Source of the DNA: Limonium bicolor
Lineage: Eukaryota > Streptophyta > Magnoliopsida > Caryophyllales > Plumbaginaceae
Assembly: GCA_023374045.1 (NCBI GenBank)
Contig: CM041779.1
Span: forward strand, 266,982,131-267,046,130
DNA length: 64,000 bases
Direction: 5' to 3'
Each line of letters starts with the position of its first letter. The stretch's first letter is position 1. This document shows, in pieces, positions 36,791-50,651 of this stretch. The notes below the pieces were generated by a model. That model was not told the origin of the DNA. It saw only the letters and a list, made by a program, of their open reading frames with translations, and ran no database searches. The position numbers were made by a program, and so were the translations under genes.

Positions 36791-39465
36791 TGACTGAGTT
36801 AAAGAACAACTGAAAGATTTGTTGGATAAAGGATTCATTAGACCAAGTGTGTCACCATGGGGAGCGCCAGTCCTCTTCGTGAAGAAGAAGGATGGTAGTC
36901 TCCGCCTCTGCATCGACTACAGAGAGCTGAATGCAGTGACAGTGAAGAATAAGTACCCACTACCCCGCATTGACGATCTGTTCGATCAGTTGAAGGGAGC
37001 ATCTGTGTTTTCCAAGATTGATCTCAGATCGGGGTATCATCAGATAGCCATTAAGGAGGGAGACATTGAGAAGACGGCATTCCGGACACGATACGGCCAC
37101 TATGAGTTTACAGTGATGCCGTTCGGTTTGTCGAACGCGCCAGCGAAGTTTATGGATCTGATGAACCGCTTGTTCCGGGAGCAGCTGGACAAGTCGGTGG
37201 TGGTTTTTATTGATGATATATTGATATATTCAAAGTCTAAGATTGAGCATGAGGAACATTTGAGAAGGGTGTTGGAAATATTAAGGGAGAACCAGCTATA
37301 TGCTAAGTTCTCCAAGTGTGAGTTTTGGCTTGACCAGGTCTCTTTCCTAGGTCATGTCATCTCAGATGCTGGGATCGCAGTGGATCCAGCAAAGATTGAT
37401 GCCGTACGTACCTGGCCAAGGCCGAAGACTGTTACCGACATCAGGAGCTTTCTCGGTCTGGCAGGTTACTACAGGAGGTTTGTTAGAGATTTCAGCAAGG
37501 TCGCGAAGCCGATGACCAGTCTGATGAAGAAAGATGCACCATTTCTATGGACAGTCGACTGTGAGAGATCATTTCAGCGCTTGAAGGACTCACTGACCAC
37601 TGCACCGGTACTGACCATTCCAGACGGTACAGAGGGCTTTGAGGTTTATTGTGATGCATCCGGCAGAGGGCTGGGTTGCGTGCTCATGCAACATGGCAAG
37701 GTGGTGGCATATGCCTCACGCCAGTTGAAGAAACATGAGGAGAACTACCCCACACATGATTTAGAGCTGGGAGCTGTAGTCTTCGCTTTGAAGATATGGC
37801 GCCACTACTTATATGGGGTTAGTGTCACGATCTACACCGATCACAAAAGTTTGAAATACATATTCACTCAGAAGGAGTTAAATCTTCGACAGAGGAGATG
37901 GTTAGAATTTCTGAAAGACTATGACATTGACCTCCAATACAAAGAAGGGAAGGCCAATGTTGTAGCAGATGCCCTGAGCCGTCGAGCACACTCACTCCAT
38001 TCGCTAGTTTCTTTCTCCAGCTTGGTTGATGAGGTGCGAGAGGCTCAGAGGACTGATGAGTATATGAGAGAGGTCAGACAGAAGCTGACAGATGGTACCT
38101 TTGAGAGTCAGAAATACGACTTCAGACTTCATGATGATGATCTGATCAGACTTAAGGGCCGATTATGCATACCACGAGGTAACACGGATCTGAAAGACCG
38201 TATACTTAGAGAATCACACTGTTCTTCAGTTTCCATCCATCCGGGAGCCTCTAAAATGTATAAAGACATGAAGAGATACTTCTGGTGGTCGGGGATGAAG
38301 ACAGATGTTACCGAGTTCGTCTTGAGGTGTCTCACATGCCAGAAGGTGAAATTCGAGCACAGACGACCGGGCGGAATGGTACAGTCGATGCCAGTTCCGG
38401 AGTGGAAGTTCCATGATATCTCCATGGACTTCGTAGTTGGGCTTCCACCTGCTAGGGGAGGTCTCAACATGATATGGGTGGTGGTGGATCGCCTTACCAA
38501 AGTAGCCCGATTCATACCGATGAAGGATACTTGGAAGGTGACCAAATTAGCTGAGTTATTTGAGAAAGAAATCATGAGGCACCACGGCATACCAAAGACC
38601 ATAGTGTCAGATAGAGATACCAGATTCCTTTCGAGGTACTGGAGAGCTACCAGAGAAGCGTTGGGTACAGAACTCAAGCTGAGTACCGCGTTCCATCCTC
38701 AGACAGATGGTCAGACTGAGCGTACTATTCAGACACTCGAGGACATGCTGAGAGCATGTGCCTTAGACTTCCAGGGCAGTTGGATTGACAGATTGCATCT
38801 GATCGAGTTTTCATACAACAACAGCTATCACGCTTCGATCAAGATGGCACCTTTTCAAGCGTTGTACGGTAGACCATGTCGTACACCGCTCTGCTGGGAT
38901 GAGTCGAGTGAGACGGTCATTATAGGACCAGAGTACTTAGAACAAGTTCAGGCTGAAGTTCAGCAAATCAGGGAGAACATGAAAGCTGCTCAAGATAGGC
39001 AGAAGTCGTATGCTGATGTTCGACGACGAGACCTGGAGTTCGCAGTGGGCGACCGGTATTTCTGCGAGTATCACCGATGAAGGGTGTATTAGGTTTGGGC
39101 AGAAGGGCAAGTTAAGCCCGAAATTTGTTGGTCCTTATGAGATTACGGAGCGGGTGGGCCCAGTTGCTTACAGGTTGAATTTACCTGCTGAGCTGGGTAA
39201 AGTGCATGATGTTTTTCATGTTTCACAGCTAAAGAAATACATGCACCACCCCTCCCATGTGTTAGAACCTGAGAGGTTGACCTTAGAACCAAATATGAGA
39301 TCCGTGGAGACTCCTCAGAGAATCTTGGACAGAAAGACTAGGGACACTCGCCACAAGTCAGTGCGACTGGTGAAGGTTCTCTGGTCTAACCAGGATGTCG
39401 AAGAGGCCACGTGGGAATTAGAGGATAAGATGAGGGCGAAGTACCCTTCTTTATTTACTGACTAG
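36791..39465 (+). CDS. pol: RT, RNase H, integrase and chromodomain, chromovirus pol
   Basis: The main frame, 36819-39080 (753 codons), gives RT (residues 1-250, FIDD near 130), RNase H (YCDAS near 277, TDHKSL, DALSRR near 385), an HHCC zinc finger (near 470-508) and the integrase core with D,D,E in MDFVVG, SDRDTRF and TDGQTER. A second frame, to 39465, holds [22 protein letters not shown] and a chromodomain ([19 protein letters not shown]), which in chromoviruses directs insertion to chromatin marks. The parts are separated by one-base losses near 36815, 39053 and 39092, each in a short homopolymer. All catalytic residues are present, so the enzyme may be intact in other copies or in the true sequence. 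Confidence 0.95.
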
Positions 39466-39477
39466 ATCGTCTGTATA

Positions 39478-39513
39478 GGGTACGGGGCGTACCCCTTTTT
39501 AAGGGGGGTAGAG
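39478..39513 (+). promoter_or_regulatory. Hairpin plus second polypurine tract, after pol
   Basis: GGGTAC (39478-39483) pairs with GTACCC (39489-39494), followed by CTTTTTAAGGGGGGTAGAG. The purine tract is the same as that beside the 3' LTR, about 270 bases earlier. A matching pair is at 58152 in the LARD. Confidence 0.65.
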
Positions 39514-39741
39514 CTTCCTCGCTTTTGAGTTAGGAAACGATCATGTTTGTCGTTGTTTGGTTGTTTAAGTTGTGGATTTGTGTAAGTTGCTACACTTTGG
39601 TGTAAGTTTGAGCTTTGAGTTATGTATGATACTTATGTATTGTATTTGAGATTGACCTTTGAGTCTTGAGATGTATGAATGTGAATATAAGATGTGGTAT
39701 TAAGATTAAGAGAACTGTGTACCGTGGTTAAACACATGTGT

Positions 39742-39778
39742 GAACTTTGAGGACAAAGTTCTTTTAAGGGGGGTAGAT
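39742..39778 (+). promoter_or_regulatory. Polypurine tract with adjacent hairpin, chromovirus
   Basis: GAACTTTG-AGGA-CAAAGTTC is an 8 bp stem, followed by TTTTAAGGGGGGTAGAT up to the 3' LTR at 39779. The tract primes plus-strand synthesis. Confidence 0.9.
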
Positions 39779-42700
39779 TGAAATACCCCAAACTTAGATA
39801 TGGTGTTTAAATGATAAACTAAGATATAAGGAGGCTAAATAATGCCTTAGAAACATTAAGAAAATTTCTAATCAAAGAAAATATAAGGAAACACCAAAAG
39901 AGCAGTTTAAGCAAAAACGTGCTCTAAGCTTGGAGAGATATGGGAGAGTACCCAAATATTGTTCCAAGACCTTAGTAATATCCTAATGGTCATTTTAAAT
40001 CAATTACCAAAGAAAACCAAGCTTGAAAACAAGTTAAAACACAAAATGTGCTTTAAGGAGTCTTAAAGCACGTTTTTGAAAAATTGTCTTGTAAATGAGT
40101 TTTGAATGGCTAAATGTCCATCATTACTCTTTAATTAAATGTGTACTATATAGTATCACATTTGGAGGTCTATATCAATGGGAAATCAAAAATTTCACAA
40201 CAATGTGCCTTGTTTTTGATGAATAGTGAATTTATTAAGCTAGTTATAACATAAGTCTATATAAGTGAGACATTTGGTCAACAAAGACTAAACTACCCTC
40301 ATTCACAAAAGGGGGCCGGTTTCTTTAAGTGTGACTCACCACACTTATCTAACTAAGTTAAGAGAAAGCAAATAAGTAAGTTATAAAGCATAAAACACTA
40401 TTCACCTTTTTAAGATAAATATCACTTTAGCTTACTCTCCTCACTTCTCATTTTCCCTTGTTGCCCACGATTTCTTGCTCTCTCTCTTCTCCATTCACGT
40501 GAGCTTAACCTCCATGAAAGCTCCACCTTCTCTTGCACCACTTGCTCATTTAAGCTCCAAATCCAAAACAAAATAGATATTCTTCTTAGTTAGCTCAAGC
40601 TCCTCCTTTCTATCTTTCAAAACTTCAAGAGCTTCATTTTGGTGCCAAGTCAAACCACCATTAGAGGAGGAAATTCAAGTTTGGAGACTCCATTGGCATC
40701 TCCATTCTCTTAAGGAAAGAAGAAGTGTAAGAAAATCTAGGTTTCCACCATTTTCTTCACATAACCGAAAATATATACTCATGGGACTCCATGTTTATGC
40801 CTTGTTCTAGCTTGTTTCTACTCTTCAAAGGAGAGAGGAGGTCCTTCTTGCTTCACATCCAAGTTGTCTTGAGAAACCAAGGTAAAACAATCACATTAAT
40901 ACCTTAAAACATATTTTTAAACCTAGGGTTTGTTCCTTAGGGTTAATGTGTTATCTAGTACTCATTGGAGTCATTGGATATTGGTTAGAACATTGGCAAG
41001 GAGAATCACATTGGTGACCGAGATTGAACAAAGAAAACCTAAGGAGAAAAGCTTTTAAGCTTGTGAGAAAACAAGGTAAATTACTTACCTTAAGTTGTCT
41101 TGTTGTTTAAGGGAATGAGATATGGGTATATGATGAGTTTAGTGTAGAGTTTATATTGGGAAGGTTCTATAAAACCTAGGAGAAACAATGACTATTCTTG
41201 TGAACTTGTGACTAAGGAGCAAATGAGAAAAGAGATAGTTTAAGAATAAAGGTGAAGTACAAGAAGCATTTTATTTCAATGGGAGCCTTGTTGAGTGTAT
41301 TCGCAGGTTGAAGGCATGTATATATGTGGAAATTCAGTGGTTAAGATTATTGTCATTTAAGGGCCTAAGTGCCAAGCATTTTAAGTTTAAGCATTATGAT
41401 GATGTGGTGAAGTTTTAGTGTAAATTGGGTGTTAAGGTGTGATGAGATTTGTGTGGTATTGGTTGTTTGATGAGAAAAACCATGTGTTAGGAAGTACTAT
41501 ATACTAGAGAACCTATGGCAAAATTTAAAGGAGAGTTTAAGTGTTTAAGATATCCTAAGGGATTTAATGACTAAGAAGTACTAGGAATGTTCTATGGGTT
41601 GTCTTGATGAAAAAGGGTGAAGTTAAGATGTTTTAATGACTTATATGACTTAGGTATCACCATGGAGGATTTAGAATCAAGAGAATGTATTGGTATTTAG
41701 GACTTAGGCAAATGTTGGTGCACAACTAGGAAGGAAATAATGTATGATGATGGAAGTTTAATCTTGTTAAGGAACTTAAGTGAATGCTAAAGAGTTTAGA
41801 TAGTGAGAGATGCTTGGGAGATGATGTATAGTGGTGAAGAGAACATTTGGCATAGTGGTTACATTAGGTATGAACCACCACAAAGAAACCTAGAGGAAAA
41901 ACATTACAAGTGTTAGCATTATTACAAGGAAAATGCATAATGACTAAGATGGATTTTGGTGGATGAATTAAGGTATTTTAAGGAGGGCTTAAGGTGTATT
42001 TGAGGTGCCCAAATGAGGTTATAACATATTAGGATATATGAGGAGAAGTTTGGAGTTGAAAAGGAATTTAGAAACAAGTTTTTAGAGCCGACCGGCCTTA
42101 GGACCGGACTTGCAAGGTCGGTCGGGCTCTGTTACACTACCGGAAATGTTTCTGGAATCGACCGGACTTGGGGGACCGGACTTGCAAGTCCGGTCGGGCT
42201 TGTTTTGTGAGAGGGAAATGTTTCTGGAATGGACCGGACATGGGACCGGACTTGTCAAGTCCGGTCGGCATGAATTTAGTACGGATTATAAGTCTCTGGA
42301 ATCGACCGGACATAGGACCGGACATGTAAGTCCGGTCGGAGTGAATTTTCTAACGGTAAAAGGTACTGGAATGGACCGGACTTGGCAAGTCCGGTCGGTA
42401 AGTCCGGTCGAGCCTAAAAAAAAAAAAAAGAAATTTCAATTTCTAAAAATGGTAATGGGTAATGAGGTATGCCCTTGGTAGGGTAGTAATGATTGGGACC
42501 CTAAGAACTTGAGGAATTAAGTTAAGAGTAAGTAAGTTTTAATTTAAGTTAAGTTGTAAGATTAAGTGATAAAGACTTGAGAGGTTATTGAATGGAAGTC
42601 CTTAGGGACTAAGTGAGTTAAGTAAGGTGCAAATAACTAATAACCTAAAATGAATGAATGTTTTAGGTTTGTGAGTTGGGACCCCGAAGAAGATTAGTCA

Positions 42701-43949
42701 AACAACGACGACGGTGAACGGTACAATCCTTTTCGTGACCTGCTTGCTAACGAGGTGTCCCTCGGCTTGTGTGCTATCTGTTTATTTGCATGACTAAAAC
42801 AAGATAAAGCATGCAACCGGTTATATTGCTCTCGTTGCGATTGTGTTACATTTACACTAACCCGCGAGGCTTGAGATTGTTACTAACCAAGGTTAGTACT
42901 TACTGAGTTAAGGTTGAGAACTAAGTATCGGTGATTGTTGGTTTTACCCGTCAAGGTTTAACTACACTTGGTAATTAAGGCTTTCACTAACCATAACTTG
43001 GGGTGGGAGTGAGGAATCCGGAATGGTACCGGCACATGTGTATTGGGGGAGGTCGGTATCTGAATCAGATCCGACTTCCAAATAAGACTGGTCATTAGAC
43101 TCGTCGCCTAGGGTCAACAAATCGACCCGACCACCCGGGCTACTGTTCGAGGTGGGAGGCACATTAAGGAAGGCGTGGAGGGATCAAGCCTACATCCCTA
43201 ATAAGTTAAGGAAGGTAGCTTATCGTCGGATAGTGCACTGCTACCGGCTAGGGTTAACCAAGCCCTACAAAGATAAGCAACCAATTAAGGGCTAACCAAT
43301 CTAATAGTGGAGAGGTTGGCAAGTATAAGATTGAGATTAAGATTAAGGTAAGTTAAGGAACTGAGATTAAGGAAATGAGGACTAAGGAGGGGGTTACTAA
43401 CCCACTTGTCAAGGGAACGCTTGAGTCGTTCATTGGTTGTGAACTATATATGTTCATCTGTGGTTATTGTTATTGCACTTCATATTATGTGTATGTAATC
43501 AATTTCCATGCTATCGACAATTAGTCGTCGTAGCCCCGTTAGCTTGGGGGCCATGAGAGGGTGTACCAGCATTCGTGCTGACCCCCTCGGGGGCTATTTT
43601 TACACTTGCAGGTAAGAGGCCCATGAGGACGCACCACGAGAGTAGGAGCGGTTAGATTTAGGTTGGGACATTTATTTTGAGTTCGGGTTGCGTGTGCACC
43701 CGACTGTATATTAAACTGATGTAAGCTTGGGATTATGTTTGAGATACTAGTACTCGGTTGGTTGTGATATTATGAATGTTGACGTGAAAGTTGGATAATT
43801 GTTTTGGATAAGTATTGTAAGTATTTAAGCCGGTATTTTCTAACGGTCAGACCGTGGCAAGGTCCAGGAGTTTTTTATTTCCGCTGCGACGTATTCGATT
43901 AAGTGTTCAGATTGCGATAACCACGATAGGCTTTGGACGGGGTGTTACA
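39779..43949 (+). repeat. 3' LTR of the chromovirus, 4171 bp
   Basis: It has the same ends as the 5' LTR and the same internal features in order: hairpin 40047, TATA-like site 40381, acceptor-like site 41306, palindrome array 42087-42411, late block 43567-43611. It is 25 bases shorter because of many one- to three-base losses. Confidence 0.97.
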
Positions 43950-43954
43950 CCTAA

Positions 43955-45556
43955 ATTCATAGGTATCCTCACACCAACTTTTTAAGGTGTTTATAAGCAG
44001 CTTAACAGTCCATTAATAGCATATCAACACACCTAACATAATGTCATAAAGTCCATAACTCTTAGAAACCTTAAAACACCAAAATGCTCATAAACTTAAC
44101 TTAAGCCTGAGGCCATAATACAAGCCATAAAATAAACTTCAAATAAGCATAAAATAACCATAAAAAAACATTTAGCTTTGGGCATAATAATTCCCAAGCT
44201 TCCCAAAGTTTATAAATTACATAAAACCACTTAAACTTATGTTAATGTGACATTTAAGTCCTTAAGTCTTTCATAGACATTACCAATTATGCTAGTATGG
44301 TTTTATATCTTAACTTAGGTCATATTAGGCCATTTTTCCCAATTCCTTACCGATTGAGTTAATTCCCATAGTTAATCAACTTTAAAACACCAAAAAGAGC
44401 CTTAAGGTAGAACTTACCCTTTTATGCTCCATGCTAGGTTTTAGCACTTGTATTTTCACTCCTATAAACATATAAGGGTGTAATTTAGATTTTTGAACAG
44501 ATCTAAAGCTTAATTGACATATTACAACTCTAAAGTCTTAGAGCTACACTTACCCTTTCCTTATGGTAGATTTTAGACTTGTTTCTCCTTTGATCTTTGG
44601 CCACAACTCAAGGCTTATGAATCCAAACTTTAGGTCATGCATATAAGAATATTAAAGAGTAAAGTTATGGTCTTTAAACACCTAAAAAAGATCAAAGGAA
44701 AGCCTAAGGCTTAAAACACCAAAATGTGCACTAAGAATGGAGTTTACCTTTGGAGCTCTCCAATAGAGTTTTTTGCCCAAAATTTCAGCCAAATATAGAA
44801 AATAGGAGAATGAAAATACCTTGTATATATCTATACATAGAACATAGCTTAAGCACTTAAAACCTTGATTTATGACTTACCCTTGTAGTCACCTTTGGAG
44901 TGTTGTTTCTCCTTGGAATTTCTGCCAACAAAAGAAGTAGAAGGAGCTTCACTTTGTGTAAGAAAAGAGGAAGAACAAGAGTGTAAGTAATGACAAATTT
45001 TTGTCCATAATTATGTCAAGGGAAAGATGGAAGCTTAGAGCACCTTTTTATACCTTAAGCTTGAATCTATGCTAAGCTCCTCCCATGCTTTTTTTGCTGA
45101 AATCGGACACCAAAACTGTAGAATTTAGCACCAGCTCAAGAAGGAGTTGTTTGTGTTGCTCTTGATTTGTTGATGAAGAAAAGAAGATTTGAGTGAAAAT
45201 GTGGAGAAAGGCTACTTCACCATTGTTGTGTTCTTGAAGAAAGCAAGCAAATGAAGAAGAAAGCTCAAGGAAGAAGGTGAGTGCTGCTCGGCCAAGAGAG
45301 AGGAGGGAGGTTGAGTGAGAGAGATATTTTTACTTTGTTAAGATGATTGAAGTAATGAGTCATCCAAGTGTGACTAGTAGATTTAAGGAAATATCTTTAT
45401 ATTATGAAAGGTGGAACTTTGGCCACTTGATTTCCCTCCAGAATTCCAGCCCTCTAGAGATATTTAAGGGGTGTTTTGGTCACAACTTGGTTAATTATAT
45501 TATAAGGTGCCTTATAATGTTATGAACTTATATATTGTACATTAGGACTTATTTCA
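43955..45556 (-). mobile_element. Minus-strand LTR remnant, right segment with U3
   Basis: On the minus strand it begins TGAAATAAGTCC at 45556 and runs through a leader-like CT-rich stretch (45180-45330), several GGTAAG-type donor motifs and A/T-rich sequence to the chromovirus insertion at 43955. The layout is that of the start of the other LTRs in reverse. No gene. Confidence 0.6.
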
Positions 45557-48161
45557 TGTGTCAGCTTGCGACTAACATGATTTCCTTGTCCTAAAGTGTG
45601 CTTATTTGTGTTTTTGAGTGATTGATAAACTTTACTATTCGTTGTGACTAGTTAAAGTATGTTCTCTGATTCACTCATGATATTGGTGTTCTTAATTCAT
45701 GTAATGCTATGGTACATGTTACATCAACTTTCTTAGTTGATTTCTTCATTAGTTCATTAGTTTATGTAAGGTTTAATGACCATTTTGGACTATGTATATT
45801 TATTTATATAAATAAGTTGGAGTTCCATTTTTCCTTAGTTTTGTAAGGCTCATTAGCCTTCCTAACTCAATGGTTAATCCGTAATCATTTGTATTAACCT
45901 TAGGAGTATTTCAAACTATGGTTGTGGCATTATCTACATTTGATATCCCAATTCAATGAATTTTTGTTTTCGGGTTTCTACACCATCCGTATGTTGATAA
46001 TTTAGTTTTCCACAATTTAGGTTTCTAATACTGTATTTTTTGTTGAACCTACAGGTTACTTTCACACTCGTTAGACATATGGGTTTTTCTGTATTTCATG
46101 ATTACAGTGTGACTTCAAAATCAAAGATTTTGAGTCCCTTTATCAAAAGTTTGATATGTGTAATTAAGTTTCCCAAAATGGTAAATAATTTAACTATATT
46201 ACTTGCCTTAACTCAAGGAACTATGTTATGGAATCATTTTGACCCCTTATCAAAAAATCGATAATGCTAATTTTTCAATGAGGTAATAAAATATGTTGTA
46301 TCCCTAACCCAAACTTGGGTATTGCTAATTAAACTATCACTATGGTAATCTAATATTTGGACCTTTTATCAAAAGCTGGGTATGACTTGTTACAACTTTT
46401 ACCATGGTAATCAAATCTTTTGAATCTATTATCAAAAGTATGTATTTAAAGCTGTCATTTTAATGATCAACTCAAATCCCTTATCTGATTTTTGAAAATA
46501 AAATTGTTGAAATGCTAAACAAATGTTTTGTATGCCTTTACAAAAGGTTCATATCACTACTTAAGTTTGTTACTTTGGTAAGTATATTTCTTGGATGCCT
46601 TATCTGAAGTAGGTACCGCTATTAAATTCATCAAAATAGTAACCAAATATTTTGTATACCTTTAAAGAAGCTTCATATCCCTGCTTAAATGTGTCACTTT
46701 AGTAAGCATATCCCTTGAACCCCTTATCTACATTTGAAAATCGTAAATTAAATCTATCAAAATGGTAATCAAATATCTTATATACCTTTGAAATAGTTTC
46801 ATATTGTTAATTAAATATGTCACTTTGTTATGCAAATCTCTTGGATCCCTTATTAGAAGTTGGATACGTCTAATTAAATTTTTTGAATGATAAACAAATC
46901 TTTGTGTATCTTTATAGATGTTCATTATCGCCAATCTGATTTGTCACTTTGCTATGCATATCTCATGGATCCCTTATAAGAAGTTGGATATTGCGCAAAC
47001 AAATGGATTATATAATTGAAGGGTTTTATTATAATTTATGTTAACATGTTGACTTAAATACATTGACCAAGTCTACCCAATTGATCAAGTCAACCTAATT
47101 GACCAAAGAATGTCAAGTTGACCACCTCATAAATTAAATGAGAGTTTAAGGTTTAATAATACTATAAGGTCAATTGTAACATATAGTATCAAACTAAATT
47201 GTTATATATATATATAATAAACCTATGAATAAATGAGATAGGTTATAAGAATTAAATCCTAAGTAGTAAACTGATGCTACATGTTATTCATGACATAACT
47301 AGAGGATGGTTAAACTAATCCCGAACACATTTGAACACCAGTAATAACAACCAACTCATTAAGGGGTTAAGTACCGGGGGATTAGAGGCTAATCGGGATA
47401 CCGACTTAGTTAACATTATAGATAGCTAATGCCTAGTCTCATCTTCCAGAGTTGAGTGCATTAGGGGACATACATTAGAAGACGGGCGGCGGGGTTCGGA
47501 CATCTACTCTCTCTCTCTCTCTCTCACTATCGAGTGTACGGTATGTTACTGTGTGGTCCGAACGTTCTGAGGGTTTTCTTGGGTTCAGACGGTTTGTGTG
47601 TTTAATGTTTAAGAGCGATATATGTGATATATGCATGTGCTTATGTGATTTTTTTGCTCGACTATCGCATGTTATTAACTGTGCTTGAACGTCTTTTGGA
47701 CTAAATTGATACTGATTATCACTCAACTTAAGATACGAGCAAGATTGGGAAATATCATACTTATTAAAGTTCAATGAATATCATATTACTCCTAATCAAT
47801 CTAATTGGAAAATTTAGAAAAGAGATTCGGTATTACCAATATGTAGAGCATGGACTCGAACATTAATATAACCTTGATGACTTTTAGGTATTGTGTAAGA
47901 CCGTTATGGCAACTAAATTAAAATGTATTCTCCATAACCTAAGAGTAGATCTTAGGTGAAATGATTAAGCTACTTAATCACATGGTGAAAATTGGTATAT
48001 GATGAGGGGGAAATCCAAGGTAGTCTATGGACTAGTTGGTTGCGCAGCGTGATCACTAGAGTGGATGACTGTTACAGGTTCATGCGTTAAGGAAATCTGA
48101 CGAGCCAGATATGATTGTTGGTTAGAAGGTACTACTGTTGGTACACGGCTACGACCACATG
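45557..48161. other. Unclassified AT-rich stretch
   Basis: I see no gene, LTR end or transposase here. It contains the tandem array at 46085-47000, a (CT)n run at about 47514-47525, and sequence from 47280 to 48160 without recognisable structure. Short open frames (60-99 residues) show no family resemblance. It may be the decayed interior of an old element. Confidence 0.45.
46085..47000. repeat. Degenerate tandem array, about 60 bp period
   Basis: About twelve units alternate between two forms: one built on TTGGATCCCTTATNAGAAGT and one on CAAATNTTTTGTATACCTTT, each followed by a TTAA(A/T)T(T/C)TGTCA-like stretch. Units differ by 20-35 percent by eye, so the array is old. Confidence 0.75.
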
Positions 48162-50214
48162 TGCAATATCCCGAACTTAATTAGGGGGATTAAATTATTA
48201 TAATATGGAATTTGAGGGCCTAATAGTGCCTAAATAATTTTGGTAAAGAAAATAAATCCAAAAGAAAAGAGAAAACGCTAAAAAGCGAAAAACACAAAAA
48301 TGAGGGTTACGAGACCATAGGAGGAATACGACCTCGACAAGGGTCTTAGATGGATTTCAAGGATTAATAATGCCTAAATAATATTTGGGAACAATTCCCG
48401 AAGGAAAATGATCCATAAAATGAATTTATAACGCTAATAAAGCTTTAGCGCACGTTTTTCAAGAAAACCTGAAAACGTGAATTTAAGTGGTCAAACAGAC
48501 CCGTAAAAATTATGGATGGTTACTATAACTATAATTAAACATTAATGGAAGCTTAAGAACCATTAAAATCAAAGAAACGAGAAAAAATCCGGAAAACGGG
48601 CCCGGTTAGTGAATAGTGCTAAAACCGGGTGAATTAACAAGAGTTTCTTGTAAGAGGCAAAAACGCCCCTAGCATAACTAATATATGGGGCTGGTTTTTT
48701 AAGGGGGAATAAGCTCCCTCACACACACCTAATAAACTAGAAAAGAAAAAGAAGAAAAAGGGGAAAGTGAAAAGTGCAAAAGTAAAAGCACTCCCCCTCT
48801 TCTCTCTCCTCTCATTTTCCCTCTTTCCTTCCTTCTTCCCCTCCCCACCATCTTCTTCCTCCTCCCTTCTGGCTGGAACAAAAATGGAATCCCCTCCATG
48901 GCTTCTCCTCTTCCTCCTCATGCTCTAGCCACCTCTATGCTCCAAATGCAAAATAAATCACATATTTGAACTCCCCTCACCAAGCTCTATCATTCTCTCT
49001 TTTCAAAATTTCAAATGGAGAAAGTTGAAATCCATGGGTGTTGGCCATTTGAAGAGAAAACCACATGTTCTTGGAGCTAGACACCTCATCTTTCATTCAA
49101 GGTAAAAAGATTCATGAAAAAACTCATTTTTCTCCACCTCCTTGTATTGACCGATTTCCCCCCCCCCCCTTTGTAATGCCTTGTTTTCTCTCTTTGTTTG
49201 AGCATTAGTTCAACTCTCCAATGGTGATGGAACCCCCCTTCTTGATTCAAGGGTTAAACCTCCTCATAGAACTCCAAAGGTAAAACCCTAGATTTTTATG
49301 TTTTAAGCCTTTCATTGAATTAGAATGGTTCAAAGGGTTTAGGAGTCCAATTATATTCATTTTGTGTTCCTTTGATGTTGGGTTGGAGTTTGGTAACCCC
49401 ATTGCCCAATGTGACCGAAAATCAAGAGAGGAGAAGGAAGGGAGCAAAAGAGGAACTTAAGAGAATTTAAGGTAAGGAAATCTTATTAATGCTAATCTTA
49501 ATGCATTAGGATTCTGGGAATGGGTAAATTAATGAATGAACCCAAAATTTGAACTAGTAATGTGCTTGGTTGAAAATTGGTAGAATTGTGACGTTGATGG
49601 TTGAATTGAGGGCCTTATAGTCAAGTGGTTATGATTGTGCTTATATTGATGTTTGATGAGTTTTGGATAGAACCTTGTGTGCTGGTAGGACCCTTTATGG
49701 GTGTGGCTAGTTTTGAAATGATTTAGGTGAAAATTGGTGAATTTGGACATGTTAGGTTTATGAGGAAGTTATGGCAAAATTTTAGTAGAAATTAAATGTT
49801 TTAGGTGACCTTATGAATTGGAGAACCTAGGTGTTTATATGGTTGAGTTGAGTAGATTAATCACCATGGAATGGTTGTTGGAGAAGGGAGATTTGGGTAT
49901 GCAAAATCTATAGCAAAACGGTATGTGAAGACCTTAGAATTTTGAGAAAAGAGTTAGTGTTCATAATCTTGGAAATGGAGGATGGGCTTGGGTGTAGTTA
50001 ATGCAATTGTCTAGGATGAATTGGGAATGGTCAAAATGGGTGAGAACAAGAGGTAAACCACCAAGAGAAAGTTTAGAAATGCACAAGTGTGCAAAATGCA
50101 AAATGTGAGAATTGAAATTGTAGAAATTGAGCAAGAATTGAGTGGTGGATTTAACCAATGATTTGAAGAGGTTTAGAGCATGTTTTAAGGTGTTTAAACA
50201 TGTAGGAAACTTGT
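48162..50214 (+). mobile_element. LTR fragment, 5' part (family E), split by the LARD
   Basis: It begins TGCAATATCCCGAAC, a variant of TGAAATACCCCAAAC, and has a CT-rich leader-like stretch (48760-48920). Near its right edge it matches family A (compare 50180-50210 with 1480-1515). It resumes at 63937 after the LARD and leaves the window. The 95-residue minus frame at 48634-48921 is the reverse of the CT-rich leader and is not a gene. Confidence 0.7.
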
Positions 50215-50651
50215 TGAAATACCCCAAACCTTGATATGTTGTTTAAATACCAAACTATGATATTTAAAGGCTAAAAAGTGTCTTAGAAACATCAGTGTAC
50301 AATTTAAACCATGGTGAGAACAATAAAGTACCATAAATACAGTTTGAGCAAAAACATGCTCTAAACTTGGAAGTGAACTTGGTTGGGACCCAACGAGCCT
50401 ACCAAGACTTAGTGATATTCAATTATGATTTAATAAGGCTAATTAAGTCCTTAGGAAACTTTGGTAGACAATTAAACCAAACAAAACACAAGAAAATACC
50501 TTAAAGTCAATATGGGCAGAAATGTGCTCTAAGCTTGGGATAAATTTGTATAAGACCTAAAGGTCATACCTATACCTTATAAATATGTTAATGAACATGT
50601 TAAATCAATTACTAAAGAAAACCAAGCTTGAAAACAAGTTAAAACACAAAA

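Larger units (their letters stand above)
29237..43949 (+). mobile_element. Full-length Ty3/gypsy chromovirus, Tekay/Del-like
   Basis: A 14.7 kb element with LTRs at 29237-33432 and 39779-43949 is flanked by CCTAA (29232-29236 and 43950-43954). The order is LTR, primer site, gag with zinc knuckle, protease, RT, RNase H, integrase, chromodomain, polypurine tract, LTR. Integrase after RNase H makes it Ty3/gypsy. A C-terminal chromodomain, an initiator-Met primer site and very long LTRs fit the Tekay (Del) clade; the clade call is inferred. Three GT-AG intron-like segments split gag and the gag-pro junction, the third carrying an AlkB-like copy. LTR similarity and the perfect TSD argue for recent insertion. 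Damage is limited to one-base losses in pol. Confidence 0.97.

Noticed and set aside
48634..48921. 95-residue Arg/Glu/Gly-rich minus-strand frame
   Set aside because: It is the complement of the CT-rich LTR leader at 48760-48920.
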